Source: Actinosynnema pretiosum
GTDB lineage: Bacteria; Actinomycetota; Actinomycetes; Mycobacteriales; Pseudonocardiaceae
Assembly: GCF_024171695.1 (NCBI RefSeq)
Contig: NZ_JAMTCF010000003.1
Location: 171,548-235,547 of the forward strand
Length of the DNA: 64,000 nt
Direction of reading: 5' to 3'
Made by a program: the position numbers and the translations under genes
The notes under the pieces: model-generated
Told to the model about the DNA's origin: nothing
Databases searched by the model: none
The model's input: the letters and a program-made list of their open reading frames with translations, nothing else
Shown here: piece after piece, positions 57,437-64,000 of the stretch
Numbering within the stretch: position 1 is the stretch's first letter
Layout of the letters: each line of letters begins with the position of its first letter

Positions 57437-57586
57437 GGGGGCACTCCGTGGTGGCTGCGTACCGGGAAGGTCGGTCCCGGCTGAGTGTAACCACCGTCCC
57501 GTTCAGGGCATCCCGCTTCCGGGCCGGGGTCACATCCGCCTATCCTCATGGTGGTTCGCCTTGCGGTTAACAATCTGGAGGTCCGG

Positions 57587-58219
57587 GTGTCGCGTCGCGT
57601 CGTTGGCGTCACGCTGGACAACCTGGAGCACCTGTCCAAGCACGGGCGGACTTGCGTGTTCTGGGAGCTGGCGCCGCACCTCAAGGAGCAGGCCGAGGAG
57701 TTCGGGGACACCGAGTTCGAGAAGGAGGCCTGGGTCTCCAGCGTGCTGCTGGAGTGGGGCTCCTGCGGTCGCCTCATCTACTGCGACGGCATCCCCGCCG
57801 GTTCGGTCTTCTACGCTCCCCCGGCCGCGGTCCCCCGCTCCCTGGCGTTCCCGACGTCCCCGGTGAGCCCGGACGCGGTGCTGATGACCTCGCTGGAGGT
57901 GCTGCCGGAGTTCCGAGGCGGCGGCCTCGCGAGGGTCTTGGTGCAGGGCGTGGCGAAGGACCTGACCCGGCGCGGCGTGAAGGCGATCGAGGCCTTCGGC
58001 GACAACCAGCCCTCCGAGGACAAGCCGTCCTGCGTCACCCCGGCCGACTTCCTGCTCCAGGTGGGCTTCAAGACCGTCCGCCCCCACCCGCGCTGGCCGA
58101 GGCTCAGGCTGGAGCTGCGCAGCGCGTCGTCGTGGAAGGAAGACGTCGAGGCGGCCCTGGAGCGCCTGCTGAACACCGTCACGGTCACCACGGCGGAACC
58201 GAGCTTCCGTCCCGCCTGA
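57587..58219 (+). CDS. GNAT-family N-acetyltransferase-like protein
   Basis: 210 residues from GTG 57587 with GGAGG five bases upstream; a longer start at 57548 has no site. Acetyl-CoA binding block LEVLPEFRGGGLARVLVQGV near residue 105-125, preceded by LIYCDGIPAGSVFYAPP. A homologue sits at this position near parB in mycobacteria (the Rv3916c type), where its function is unknown. Convergent with cwlM through a parS/terminator palindrome. Confidence 0.85.
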   Translation: MSRRVVGVTLDNLEHLSKHGRTCVFWELAPHLKEQAEEFGDTEFEKEAWVSSVLLEWGSCGRLIYCDGIPAGSVFYAPPAAVPRSLAFPTSPVSPDAVLMTSLEVLPEFRGGGLARVLVQGVAKDLTRRGVKAIEAFGDNQPSEDKPSCVTPADFLLQVGFKTVRPHPRWPRLRLELRSASSWKEDVEAALERLLNTVTVTTAEPSFRPA

Positions 58220-58287
58220 GGGGCGCTCAGGCGGTCGGAACGGGCTCGTGGCCCGCGCGGTCGCCCCGCAACACCACCTGTCGACGA

Positions 58288-58323
58288 CGAAGGCCCCGGT
58301 TTCACGTGAAACCGGGGCCTTCG
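58288..58323. terminator. 36-base perfect palindrome combining terminator and parS site 10
   Basis: Perfect self-complementary sequence from CGAAGGCC (58288) to GGCCTTCG (58323). Its centre is GTTTCACGTGAAAC (58299-58312), a perfect parS core. It lies between the convergent GNAT and cwlM genes, so it may terminate in both directions and bind ParB. Confidence 0.85.
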
Positions 58324-58344
58324 CCGTCAGTGCTCGGGCGGGCC

Positions 58345-59484
58345 TCAGCCCGCCTGCGGGGTCACCTCGTGGCGGACCAGGTCGGCCAGGGAGAAGGTGC
58401 CCGTCGGCTGGTCGTTCTTGCCCAGCAGGTACAGGCGCTTCACCGCCACCAGCACGCCCTCGGCCACCACGTCGCGGAACGCCGGGTTCATCAGGCGCTC
58501 GCGGTCGCCCGCGTTGGTCAGGTAGCCCATCTCCACGCGGACCGCCGTGCAGCGGGTCATCCGCAGCATGTCCCACGACTTCGGGTGGGTGCCGCAGTCC
58601 TGCATCCCGGTGCGCGCCACGATCTCGCGCTGGATGAAGCCCGCCAGGCCCTCGCCGACCGTGGACGACGTGCCGTTGCCGGTGCCGTAGTGGAAGCTCG
58701 CCACGCCCGACGCGTGCGGGGACCGGTTCGCGTCCAGGTGCAGCGACAGGATCAGGTCGGCGCCCGCGTCGTTCGCGAACCTCGCCCGCTCGCTCTCGTC
58801 CGGGTTGTTGTTCGGGCCCCTGGTCAGCAGGGCCTCCATGCCGGTGGCGGCCATCTTGCCCTCCAGCAGGCGCGCCAGGTCCAGCATCAGGTCGGCCTCG
58901 GCGACGCCGTCGACCACCACGCCGCGGTCGTCACCGCCGTGACCGGGGTCGATGATGATGCGCTTGCCGGACAGCCTCGGGCCCGCCCTGCGCACCCGCT
59001 CCTGCTCGCGCAGGAACACCGGCCTGCCGCCGCGCACCTTCGGCTGGAGCTGGCGCAGCGCGCGCACCGTGTCCGGGCCGCACATGCCGTCCACGACCAG
59101 GCCGTAGTCGCTCTGGAAGCTGCGCAGGGCCTGCTCGGTCTGCTGGCCGAACTCGCCGTTCGCGCGACCGGCGTCGTAGCCCAGCTCCAGCAACCGCTCC
59201 TGGAGGGTCAGCACGTCGTCGCCGGTCACCGGCTGGGCGATCAGGAACGCCAGCGGGCGGTCGCCGAGCCGGTAGTTCGCGTCGCGCAGCGCGCGGTACG
59301 TGGCCGGACCGACCAGGCCGTCGGTGATGAGGCCGCGCTGCTGCTGGAAGGTGCGCACCGCGTGTTCCACCGACAGGTCGAACACCCGGGACGCGTGCGG
59401 ATCGGTCAGCAGACCCAGCTTGGTGAGGGTGGCCCTGACCTCGGCCACGTCCTGGCCGACATCGCCGCGGCGGAGTAGCAGCAT
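58345..59484 (-). CDS. cwlM: CwlM-type N-acetylmuramoyl-L-alanine amidase homologue
   Basis: 379 residues, no signal peptide. Two N-terminal peptidoglycan-binding-like domains (about 1-65: LLRRGDVGQDVAEVRATLTK; about 80-150: TLQERLLELGYDAGRANGEF), then Amidase_3 (about 170-350). Zn ligands look intact: DPGHGG, the Glu in AEADLML, SLHLDAN, plus catalytic Glu in VRVEMGYLTN. In mycobacteria CwlM is cytosolic, is phosphorylated by PknB and then activates MurA and binds FhaA. Same gene order here. Confidence 0.93.
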   Translation of the reverse strand: MLLLRRGDVGQDVAEVRATLTKLGLLTDPHASRVFDLSVEHAVRTFQQQRGLITDGLVGPATYRALRDANYRLGDRPLAFLIAQPVTGDDVLTLQERLLELGYDAGRANGEFGQQTEQALRSFQSDYGLVVDGMCGPDTVRALRQLQPKVRGGRPVFLREQERVRRAGPRLSGKRIIIDPGHGGDDRGVVVDGVAEADLMLDLARLLEGKMAATGMEALLTRGPNNNPDESERARFANDAGADLILSLHLDANRSPHASGVASFHYGTGNGTSSTVGEGLAGFIQREIVARTGMQDCGTHPKSWDMLRMTRCTAVRVEMGYLTNAGDRERLMNPAFRDVVAEGVLVAVKRLYLLGKNDQPTGTFSLADLVRHEVTPQAG

Positions 59485-59605
59485 TCACCCCTCGCTCACT
59501 ACGGGCGTCGACTACGGGCCGACGCTAGACATATCGCCCTATTGTGCCCCTGCCACAGCGGCGGACTCACCCAGGGCTAGCGGGAAACCCACACGGGCCA
59601 CACGA

Positions 59606-59646
59606 ACGTGGCCCGTCCGCCTTATCGAAAGGCGGACGGGCCACGT
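59606..59646 (-). terminator. Terminator after trxA
   Basis: 16-base perfect arms ACGTGGCCCGTCCGCC / GGCGGACGGGCCACGT with loop TTATCGAAA, 35 bases beyond the trxA stop. Confidence 0.85.
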
Positions 59647-59680
59647 AACAGGCCTGCGCCCAGTGGGCGTCAGATGTGTC

Positions 59681-60007
59681 TCAGAGAACGTCGGCGAGGT
59701 CGTTCAGCAGAGCGGCCTTCGGCTTGGCGCCCACGATCTGCTTCACGGCGCGACCGCCCTGGAACAGGATCAGGGTGGGCACCGACATGATCTGGTAGTC
59801 GCGGGCGATGCCGGGGTTGGCGTCGATGTCCAGCTTCGCGACGGTGATCTTGTCGGAGTGCTCGGCCGCGATCTCCTCCAGCACCGGGGCGACCATCTTG
59901 CACGGGCCGCACCAGGTCGCCCAGAAGTCGACCAGGACGGGCTTCTCGCTGGTCAGCACGTCGTCGGCGAAGGTCTTGTCGGACACGACCACGGTCGAGC
60001 CTGCCAT
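59681..60007 (-). CDS. trxA: Thioredoxin
   Basis: 108 residues. Active site FWATWCGPCKMVAPVLEEI at about 27-45 and cis-Pro in IMSVPTLILF near 75. General disulphide reductase of the cytosol, reduced by TrxB, encoded 26 bases upstream. Homologue of trxC at the same place in mycobacteria. Confidence 0.98.
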   Translation of the reverse strand: MAGSTVVVSDKTFADDVLTSEKPVLVDFWATWCGPCKMVAPVLEEIAAEHSDKITVAKLDIDANPGIARDYQIMSVPTLILFQGGRAVKQIVGAKPKAALLNDLADVL

Positions 60008-60033
60008 TGTTCTCTCCTCAGGGTGGGGTGGGG

Positions 60034-61029
60034 TCAGCCGGTGGTGGCGGGCTCGCCGTAGCCGCCGCCGACGTGCTCGGCGGTGACGGCGGCCTCGCCT
60101 GCGCCGTGCTCGGCCAGCCAGCGCTCGGCGTCGATCGCGGCCGAGCAGCCGGAGCCCGCGGCGGTGATGGCCTGGCGGTAGGTGTGGTCCACCAGGTCAC
60201 CGGCGGCGAACACGCCGTCGACGTTGGTGTAGGTGCTGTGCGGCTTGACCTTGACGTAGCCCTCGTCGTCCACGTCGACCTGGCCGCGCACCAGGGCGCT
60301 GCGCGGGTCGTGGCCGATCGCCAGGAAGAAGCCGGTGAACGGGTGCTCGGCGGTCTCACCGGTCGTGGTGTCGCGGATCTTCAGCCCGGAGACCGCGCCG
60401 CCCGTCCCGACGACCTCGGTCACCTCGGAGTTGAGCAGCCACTTGATCTTCTCGTTGGCGCGGGCGCGCTCCAGCATGATCCGCGAGGCGCGGAACTCCT
60501 CGCGCCGGTGGATGATCGTCACCGAGCGGGCGAACCTCGTCAGGAAGGTGGCCTCCTCCATCGCGGAGTCGCCACCGCCCAGCACCGCGATGTCCTGGTC
60601 GCGGAAGAAGAAGCCGTCGCAGGTCGCGCAGGCCGAGACGCCGCGCCCGAGCAGCTCCTGCTCGCCGGGGACGTTCAGGTAGCGCGCGGCGGCGCCCATC
60701 GCCAGCACGACGGCCTTGGCGGCGTAGCGCGTGCCGTTGGCGGTGACGTACTTGACGTCCCCGTCCAGCTCCAGCGCGTCGACGTCCTCGGCCCGCAGCT
60801 CGGCGCCGAACCGCTTCGCCTGCTCCCGCATCTGCTCCATGAGGTCGGGCCCCATGATGCCGTCCCGGAAACCGGGGAAGTTCTCCACCTCGGTCGTGGT
60901 CATCAGCGCGCCGCCGTACTGCGAGCCCTCGAACACCAGCGGTTCGAGCTGCGCGCGGGCAGCGTAGACCGCCGCGGTGTAACCGGCGGGCCCTGATCCC
61001 ACGATGATCAGGTTCCGAACGTCCGACAC
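60034..61029 (-). CDS. trxB: Thioredoxin reductase (NADPH)
   Basis: 331 residues. FAD motif [18 protein letters not shown] at about 9-26, redox disulphide in [11 protein letters not shown] near 137, NADPH motif [13 protein letters not shown] near 156 and C-terminal [15 protein letters not shown]. Transfers electrons from NADPH to TrxA. Located between the sigM/NYN block and trxA. Confidence 0.98.
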   Translation of the reverse strand: MSDVRNLIIVGSGPAGYTAAVYAARAQLEPLVFEGSQYGGALMTTTEVENFPGFRDGIMGPDLMEQMREQAKRFGAELRAEDVDALELDGDVKYVTANGTRYAAKAVVLAMGAAARYLNVPGEQELLGRGVSACATCDGFFFRDQDIAVLGGGDSAMEEATFLTRFARSVTIIHRREEFRASRIMLERARANEKIKWLLNSEVTEVVGTGGAVSGLKIRDTTTGETAEHPFTGFFLAIGHDPRSALVRGQVDVDDEGYVKVKPHSTYTNVDGVFAAGDLVDHTYRQAITAAGSGCSAAIDAERWLAEHGAGEAAVTAEHVGGGYGEPATTG

Positions 61030-61221
61030 CCTACGACCTCCGTTTGACGCGACAGGCGTGCATCGTGCTCAACGGATCGTAGGGCGCGGTAATTCCGGTG
61101 CGGCGCAGTGAGGTCGACAACGGGCCCCGGTGTCGACCGAGCTGACGCAGCGCGTTCGCGCGTGCCCGGTGCGTGACGGGGTGGAGCGAGGGCTCACGGG
61201 GCGATGAGGGCAAAAAAGAAA

Positions 61222-61242
61222 CCCGGCCCACGAGGGGCCGGG
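61222..61242 (-). terminator. Rho-independent terminator after the NYN gene
   Basis: CCCGGCCC / GGGCCGGG stem, five-base loop; on the minus strand it is followed by TTTCTTTTTTG (61211-61221), the best U-tract in the window. Confidence 0.92.
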
Positions 61243-61296
61243 CGAACATGGGACGAATGATAGCCGACGTGAATCCGGCTAGTCAAACACTGCCGG

Positions 61297-62049
61297 TCAC
61301 CAACCCGGTGGCGGCTTGTAACGGCCGGCGGGGTCGGGCAATTGGTGCGCGGTGTAGTCGTCGGCCTCCAGAGTCCGCCACCAGTGCGGACCGGCACCCA
61401 CGTCCGCCCCGGAGTGGGTGGACAGCGCGCCCGCCGTGTACCCGCTGCCGGGGTTCACCAGACCGACCGGCACCCGCTTCCACGCCTCGTTGACCGGCAT
61501 GTGGAGGTCGCTGTCGTTGCTGACCACCACGACCGCGTCCACCACGTCGGTGAGCATGTCGACGAGCAGGTGCGTGGCGACGTTGACGTCGGAGCCCTTC
61601 TCCTCGAACGTCGCCACCGACGCCAAGAACACCGCGTCGTCGGCCGGTTCGCCCTTTACCTTGACCTTGATCGGCCCTGAGGGGTTCAGCAGCACCGGTG
61701 TGCGCCGGTGCTTACCGCTGCCACCCCGCTCCACGGCCAGCGGCCGCGTGATCACCTTGTTGATGTAGTTCCCGTACTCGATGTAGTCCACGCTCTTCGC
61801 GGCCAGCAGGGCCTTCAGGTACACGTCCTGGTCCTGCGCGCCCGACGCGTTGTACGCGGCGCTGATCCGCGCGGTGCAGTACACGAGCCGCTCGATCCTG
61901 GCGCCGGGCCAGAGCTCGGCCTGCTCGGCGACCACCGAGTCGAACAGCGCCCGCACGTCCAACCAGCGCCACCCGGCCTCGCCCCGACCACAGCGCTTGC
62001 GCCCGCCGTAGTAGAGGTTGTAGCCGTCGACGTAAACACCCACACGCAT
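61297..62049 (-). CDS. NYN-domain (PIN-like/LabA, DUF88) putative ribonuclease
   Basis: 250 residues. N-terminal VGVYVDGYNLYYGG supplies the first acidic residue and Asn of the NYN/PIN-like active site; VVVVSNDSDLHMPVNEA near residue 170 supplies the Asp pair, and DMLTDVVDA precedes it. A basic region (GKHRRTPVLLN, about 110) may bind RNA. Likely an RNase, target unknown. Single gene with its own terminator, inserted between the anti-sigma gene and trxB. Confidence 0.88.
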   Translation of the reverse strand: MRVGVYVDGYNLYYGGRKRCGRGEAGWRWLDVRALFDSVVAEQAELWPGARIERLVYCTARISAAYNASGAQDQDVYLKALLAAKSVDYIEYGNYINKVITRPLAVERGGSGKHRRTPVLLNPSGPIKVKVKGEPADDAVFLASVATFEEKGSDVNVATHLLVDMLTDVVDAVVVVSNDSDLHMPVNEAWKRVPVGLVNPGSGYTAGALSTHSGADVGAGPHWWRTLEADDYTAHQLPDPAGRYKPPPGW

Positions 62050-62157
62050 GGCCCGACCGTATCGAGCTCACTACCTCAAGTGATCAGTTTTAACTATGAG
62101 TCACCGAAAATCCCGCTTTGGGTGCTCCGACCGCCACCATCGGGCCCCAATTCAGAA

Positions 62158-63024
62158 CTAGCGGTTGATCACCTCGTCGGCCAGCACGCCCTCCGGGTTG
62201 GTCGGGCCGCAGGTCTTCGGGTCCAGCACGACCACGCGCCACGAACCCGGCTTGCCCGCCGTCAGGATCGACATGACCGCGTCCCTGCCGTCCAGCTTCA
62301 CCGGTGCGAAGCCCACCGGCTTCGACGTGACGCCGCCGCCCGCCAGGCACTGCTCCAGCTTCTCCGGGCTCTCCAGCTGCCCGTAGTCCTTCGCCGCCAG
62401 CACCTCGCCGAACACCGGGCCGAAGTTGCCGCCCTCCACCTCCGGCACCCCCGGAGAGGTCGACGTGGGGGCCGCGCTCGGCTGGCCGACGACGTTGTCA
62501 CCCGGTCCTGCGGGCTGCGGCACCACGACCACGGCGACGCCCACCACGGCGGCTGCGGCGGTCAGCAGGCCTGCTCCCCAGCCGAGGCGCTTGCGCCTGC
62601 GCGCGGCCAGGTCCACCACGTTCGACGGCGGGTGCGCGGCCGACTGCGGGGCCGCCGGTGCGGCGAAAGCCGGGAGCTGCCGTTGCGCGGGGTAACCCGC
62701 CTCGGGGAAAGCGGTGGCGCTCGGGGCCTGCTGCGGGATGCCCGGTGCGCCGACCTGCGCAACGCGGGTCCGCTGTTCGGCGGCGATCGCGTCATCCAGT
62801 CGGGCGGCCAGGTCTTCAGGCATCCGGGGGACGGGGAGGTTGCTCAGCGCACCCAGGTCGCTCAGCGTGGCGTCGAGCGCGGCGAGGATCTCCTGGGCTT
62901 CGGCGTCGTCGGCGATGCGCTCGCGGAGCTCGTTCTCCTCCTCGGCTGTGAGGGCGCCGGCGTGCAGGTCCGCCAGTAGATCGACGGACCACGGCGGCCC
63001 CGGACGCCGCACATTGCCGGTCAT
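62158..63024 (-). CDS. Single-pass membrane protein, likely anti-sigma factor for SigM
   Basis: 288 residues from ATG 63024 (GGGAGG upstream). N-terminal helical part (about 10-65: WSVDLLADLHAGALTAEEEN) resembles an anti-sigma domain without the Cys zinc motif. A Pro/Ala linker and basic segment RRRKRLGW precede one helix (about 145-168, AGLLTAAAAVVGVAVVVV); the C-terminal extracytoplasmic domain holds two cysteines (EQCLAGG; PKTCGPTNP). The start overlaps the sigM stop by two bases of ATGA, the typical sigma/anti-sigma arrangement (cf. Rv3911-Rv3912). Confidence 0.82.
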   Translation of the reverse strand: MTGNVRRPGPPWSVDLLADLHAGALTAEEENELRERIADDAEAQEILAALDATLSDLGALSNLPVPRMPEDLAARLDDAIAAEQRTRVAQVGAPGIPQQAPSATAFPEAGYPAQRQLPAFAAPAAPQSAAHPPSNVVDLAARRRKRLGWGAGLLTAAAAVVGVAVVVVPQPAGPGDNVVGQPSAAPTSTSPGVPEVEGGNFGPVFGEVLAAKDYGQLESPEKLEQCLAGGGVTSKPVGFAPVKLDGRDAVMSILTAGKPGSWRVVVLDPKTCGPTNPEGVLADEVINR

Positions 63025-63632
63025 CGTTCCTCCCACTGACGTTGCTGCTTGACACCATCACCTGGGACGTTCGCACTTGCACTCTGGTTCCGGAGGTGCC
63101 CCAGAACTTTGGCCAGCTTGGCCCTGCCCCTGGCGCACCGCGACTTCACCGTCCCCTCGGCGATGCCGAGCAACCGCGCGGTCTCGGCCACCGAGTACCC
63201 CTCCACGTCCACCAGGACGATCGGGGCGCGCTGCTCCTCGGGCAACTCGTTCAGCGCAGCCTGGACCACCAACCGGGTTTCCCGTTCACTCATCGCGTCA
63301 CGCGGAGCAACCGGCTCGCCGGGGCCTGCCTCGGGCAGCGGCACGGTCGGCCTTGTTTGTCGCCGCCGCAACCGGTCGAGGCAGGCGTTCACGACTATTC
63401 GGTGCAGCCAGGTCGTGACCTGCGACTCGGCCCGGAACCCGGCGGCGGCCCTGAACGCCGAGATGAACGCCTCCTGGAGCGCGTCGGCGGCCTCGTCCGG
63501 GTCGCGCAACGTCCGCAGCGCGACCGCCCACATCCGATCCCGGTGGCGTTTGACCAGCTCGGAGAAGGCGTGCGGGTCACCCGCGGCGTGAGCCGAGATG
63601 AGTTCGGCGTCCGAGCTGGCTGCGGCGGTCAC
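63021..63632 (-). CDS. sigM: ECF RNA polymerase sigma factor, SigM type
   Basis: 203 residues, GTG start. Region 2 (about 20-90): FSELVKRHRDRMWAVALRTL, DPDEAADALQEAFISAFRAA and TWLHRIVVNACLDRLRRR; region 4 (about 125-180): ALNELPEEQRAPIVLVDVEG, VAETARLLGIAEGTVKSRCA. Identified as SigM by its place before the anti-sigma gene, trxB, trxA and cwlM. Directs envelope or redox-type stress genes in relatives. Confidence 0.92.
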   Translation of the reverse strand: MTAAASSDAELISAHAAGDPHAFSELVKRHRDRMWAVALRTLRDPDEAADALQEAFISAFRAAAGFRAESQVTTWLHRIVVNACLDRLRRRQTRPTVPLPEAGPGEPVAPRDAMSERETRLVVQAALNELPEEQRAPIVLVDVEGYSVAETARLLGIAEGTVKSRCARGRAKLAKVLGHLRNQSASANVPGDGVKQQRQWEER

Positions 63633-63716
63633 GCGGGAGAGCGTATCGGCTCACCGGCGTGCTACCGCCAGTGCGGGTCCGGAATCCCGCCGCCCTCGAA
63701 GGCCCCTGACGGCCGA

Positions 63717-63749
63717 ACGGCGGGTCCCCCACAAGTGGGGACCCGCCGT
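63717..63749 (-). terminator. Terminator upstream of sigM
   Basis: ACGGCGGGTCCCC / GGGGACCCGCCGT with loop CACAAGT, 22 bases after the stop of the edge gene. Confidence 0.85.
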
Positions 63750-63771
63750 CCGGGAAGAGCCGTCGAGCGTC

Positions 63772-64000
63772 CTACTGGGCCCGCACGTACACCACCTCGG
63801 CGATCTCGGACTGGCTGCCCTTGTCGTGCTCGGCCAGCTTCGTCACCCACACCAGCAGGTGCTGCGAGGCCTCGTGCTCGCCCAGCTGCACCTGCGTCTG
63901 CCCGGCCGCCAGCGTGGCCTGGGCGATCACCTTGGTCTCCTCCAGCGGCGCGTCGTTGGACGGCGCCGTCCGGATCTCCACGACCGTGCCCGCGCTCGGC
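63772..64000 (-). CDS. C-terminal end of a MurJ-associated protein (pseudokinase/MviN region), partial
   Basis: Only the last 75 residues lie inside the window; the frame is open to the right edge. The fragment ends EIAEVVYVRAQ after QHLLVWVTKLAEHDKGSQSE. This beta-rich C-terminal domain resembles the extracytoplasmic end of the kinase-like protein encoded with or fused to MurJ (mviN) upstream of sigM in Actinobacteria. Assignment relies on position and wording, so moderate. Confidence 0.6.
   Translation of the reverse strand, partial: PSAGTVVEIRTAPSNDAPLEETKVIAQATLAAGQTQVQLGEHEASQHLLVWVTKLAEHDKGSQSEIAEVVYVRAQ

Overview
The window is the replication-origin region of a high-GC (roughly 70-75 % by eye) Gram-positive actinobacterium. 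Gene order is the conserved origin neighbourhood of Actinobacteria. Protein wording and accessory genes (sortase E, DLW-39 peptide, DUF3558/DUF2020-like lipoprotein, XRE-TPR regulators) point to Pseudonocardiales such as Actinosynnema or Saccharothrix. The genus is an inference; no search was run.

Layout. 1-4.9 kb: a BCCT osmolyte transporter cut by the left edge, then a copper-type operon (unknown membrane protein, YcnI, CopC, CopD). 4.5-8.2 kb: a small unknown protein, an aminoglycoside-phosphotransferase-like kinase, an XRE-TPR regulator and two small unknown proteins. 8.6-15.2 kb: a sugar-type locus with an SDR, an MFS transporter and a GH1 glucosidase in one operon, a divergent TetR, an alanine-racemase/D-threonine-aldolase-like enzyme and an aldonolactone-oxidase-like flavoenzyme. 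The two promoter regions share an inverted repeat. 15.3-16.7 kb: two minor genes. 17.1-27.3 kb: tRNA-Leu and the growth/division signalling operon fhaA-fhaB-pstP-rodA-pbpA-pknA-pknB. 27.3-36.2 kb: pabA/trpG, fprA under a possible iron box, sortase E plus a small partner, crgA, a PH-like protein, rhomboid, cyclophilin, a Lys/Ala-rich anchored protein, a lipoprotein, DoxX, tRNA-Ala, a DLW-39 peptide and tRNA-Ile. 36.2-48.3 kb: DUF3566, gyrA, gyrB, DUF721/DciA, recF, gnd, dnaN, oriC and dnaA, all on the minus strand. 48.6-64 kb: rpmH-rnpA-yidD-yidC-jag, a NUDIX gene, rsmG, parA-parB, then minus-strand ddl-like, aminotransferase, cwlM, trxA, trxB, NYN protein, anti-sigma-like protein, sigM and the tail of a MurJ-associated protein. 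A GNAT gene lies on the plus strand.

How the genes work together. Transcription runs mostly away from oriC (about 46.0-46.4 kb). Initiation (DnaA, DnaN, RecF, DciA-like, gyrase), segregation (ParA, ParB and about ten parS sites between 51.4 and 58.4 kb) and envelope growth (RodA, PbpA, PknA/B, PstP, FhaA/B, CrgA, CwlM, YidC) sit side by side. In mycobacteria PknB phosphorylates CwlM, which then contacts FhaA; all three partners are encoded here. Departures from the conserved order are the NUDIX gene between jag and rsmG, the ddl/aminotransferase pair after parB, the NYN gene between the anti-sigma gene and trxB, and the fprA/sortase block near crgA. No CRISPR array, insertion sequence, prophage or clearly new system was seen; the most notable non-genic signals are parS placement (including one inside a terminator palindrome), the shared TetR-type operator and DnaA boxes outside oriC.
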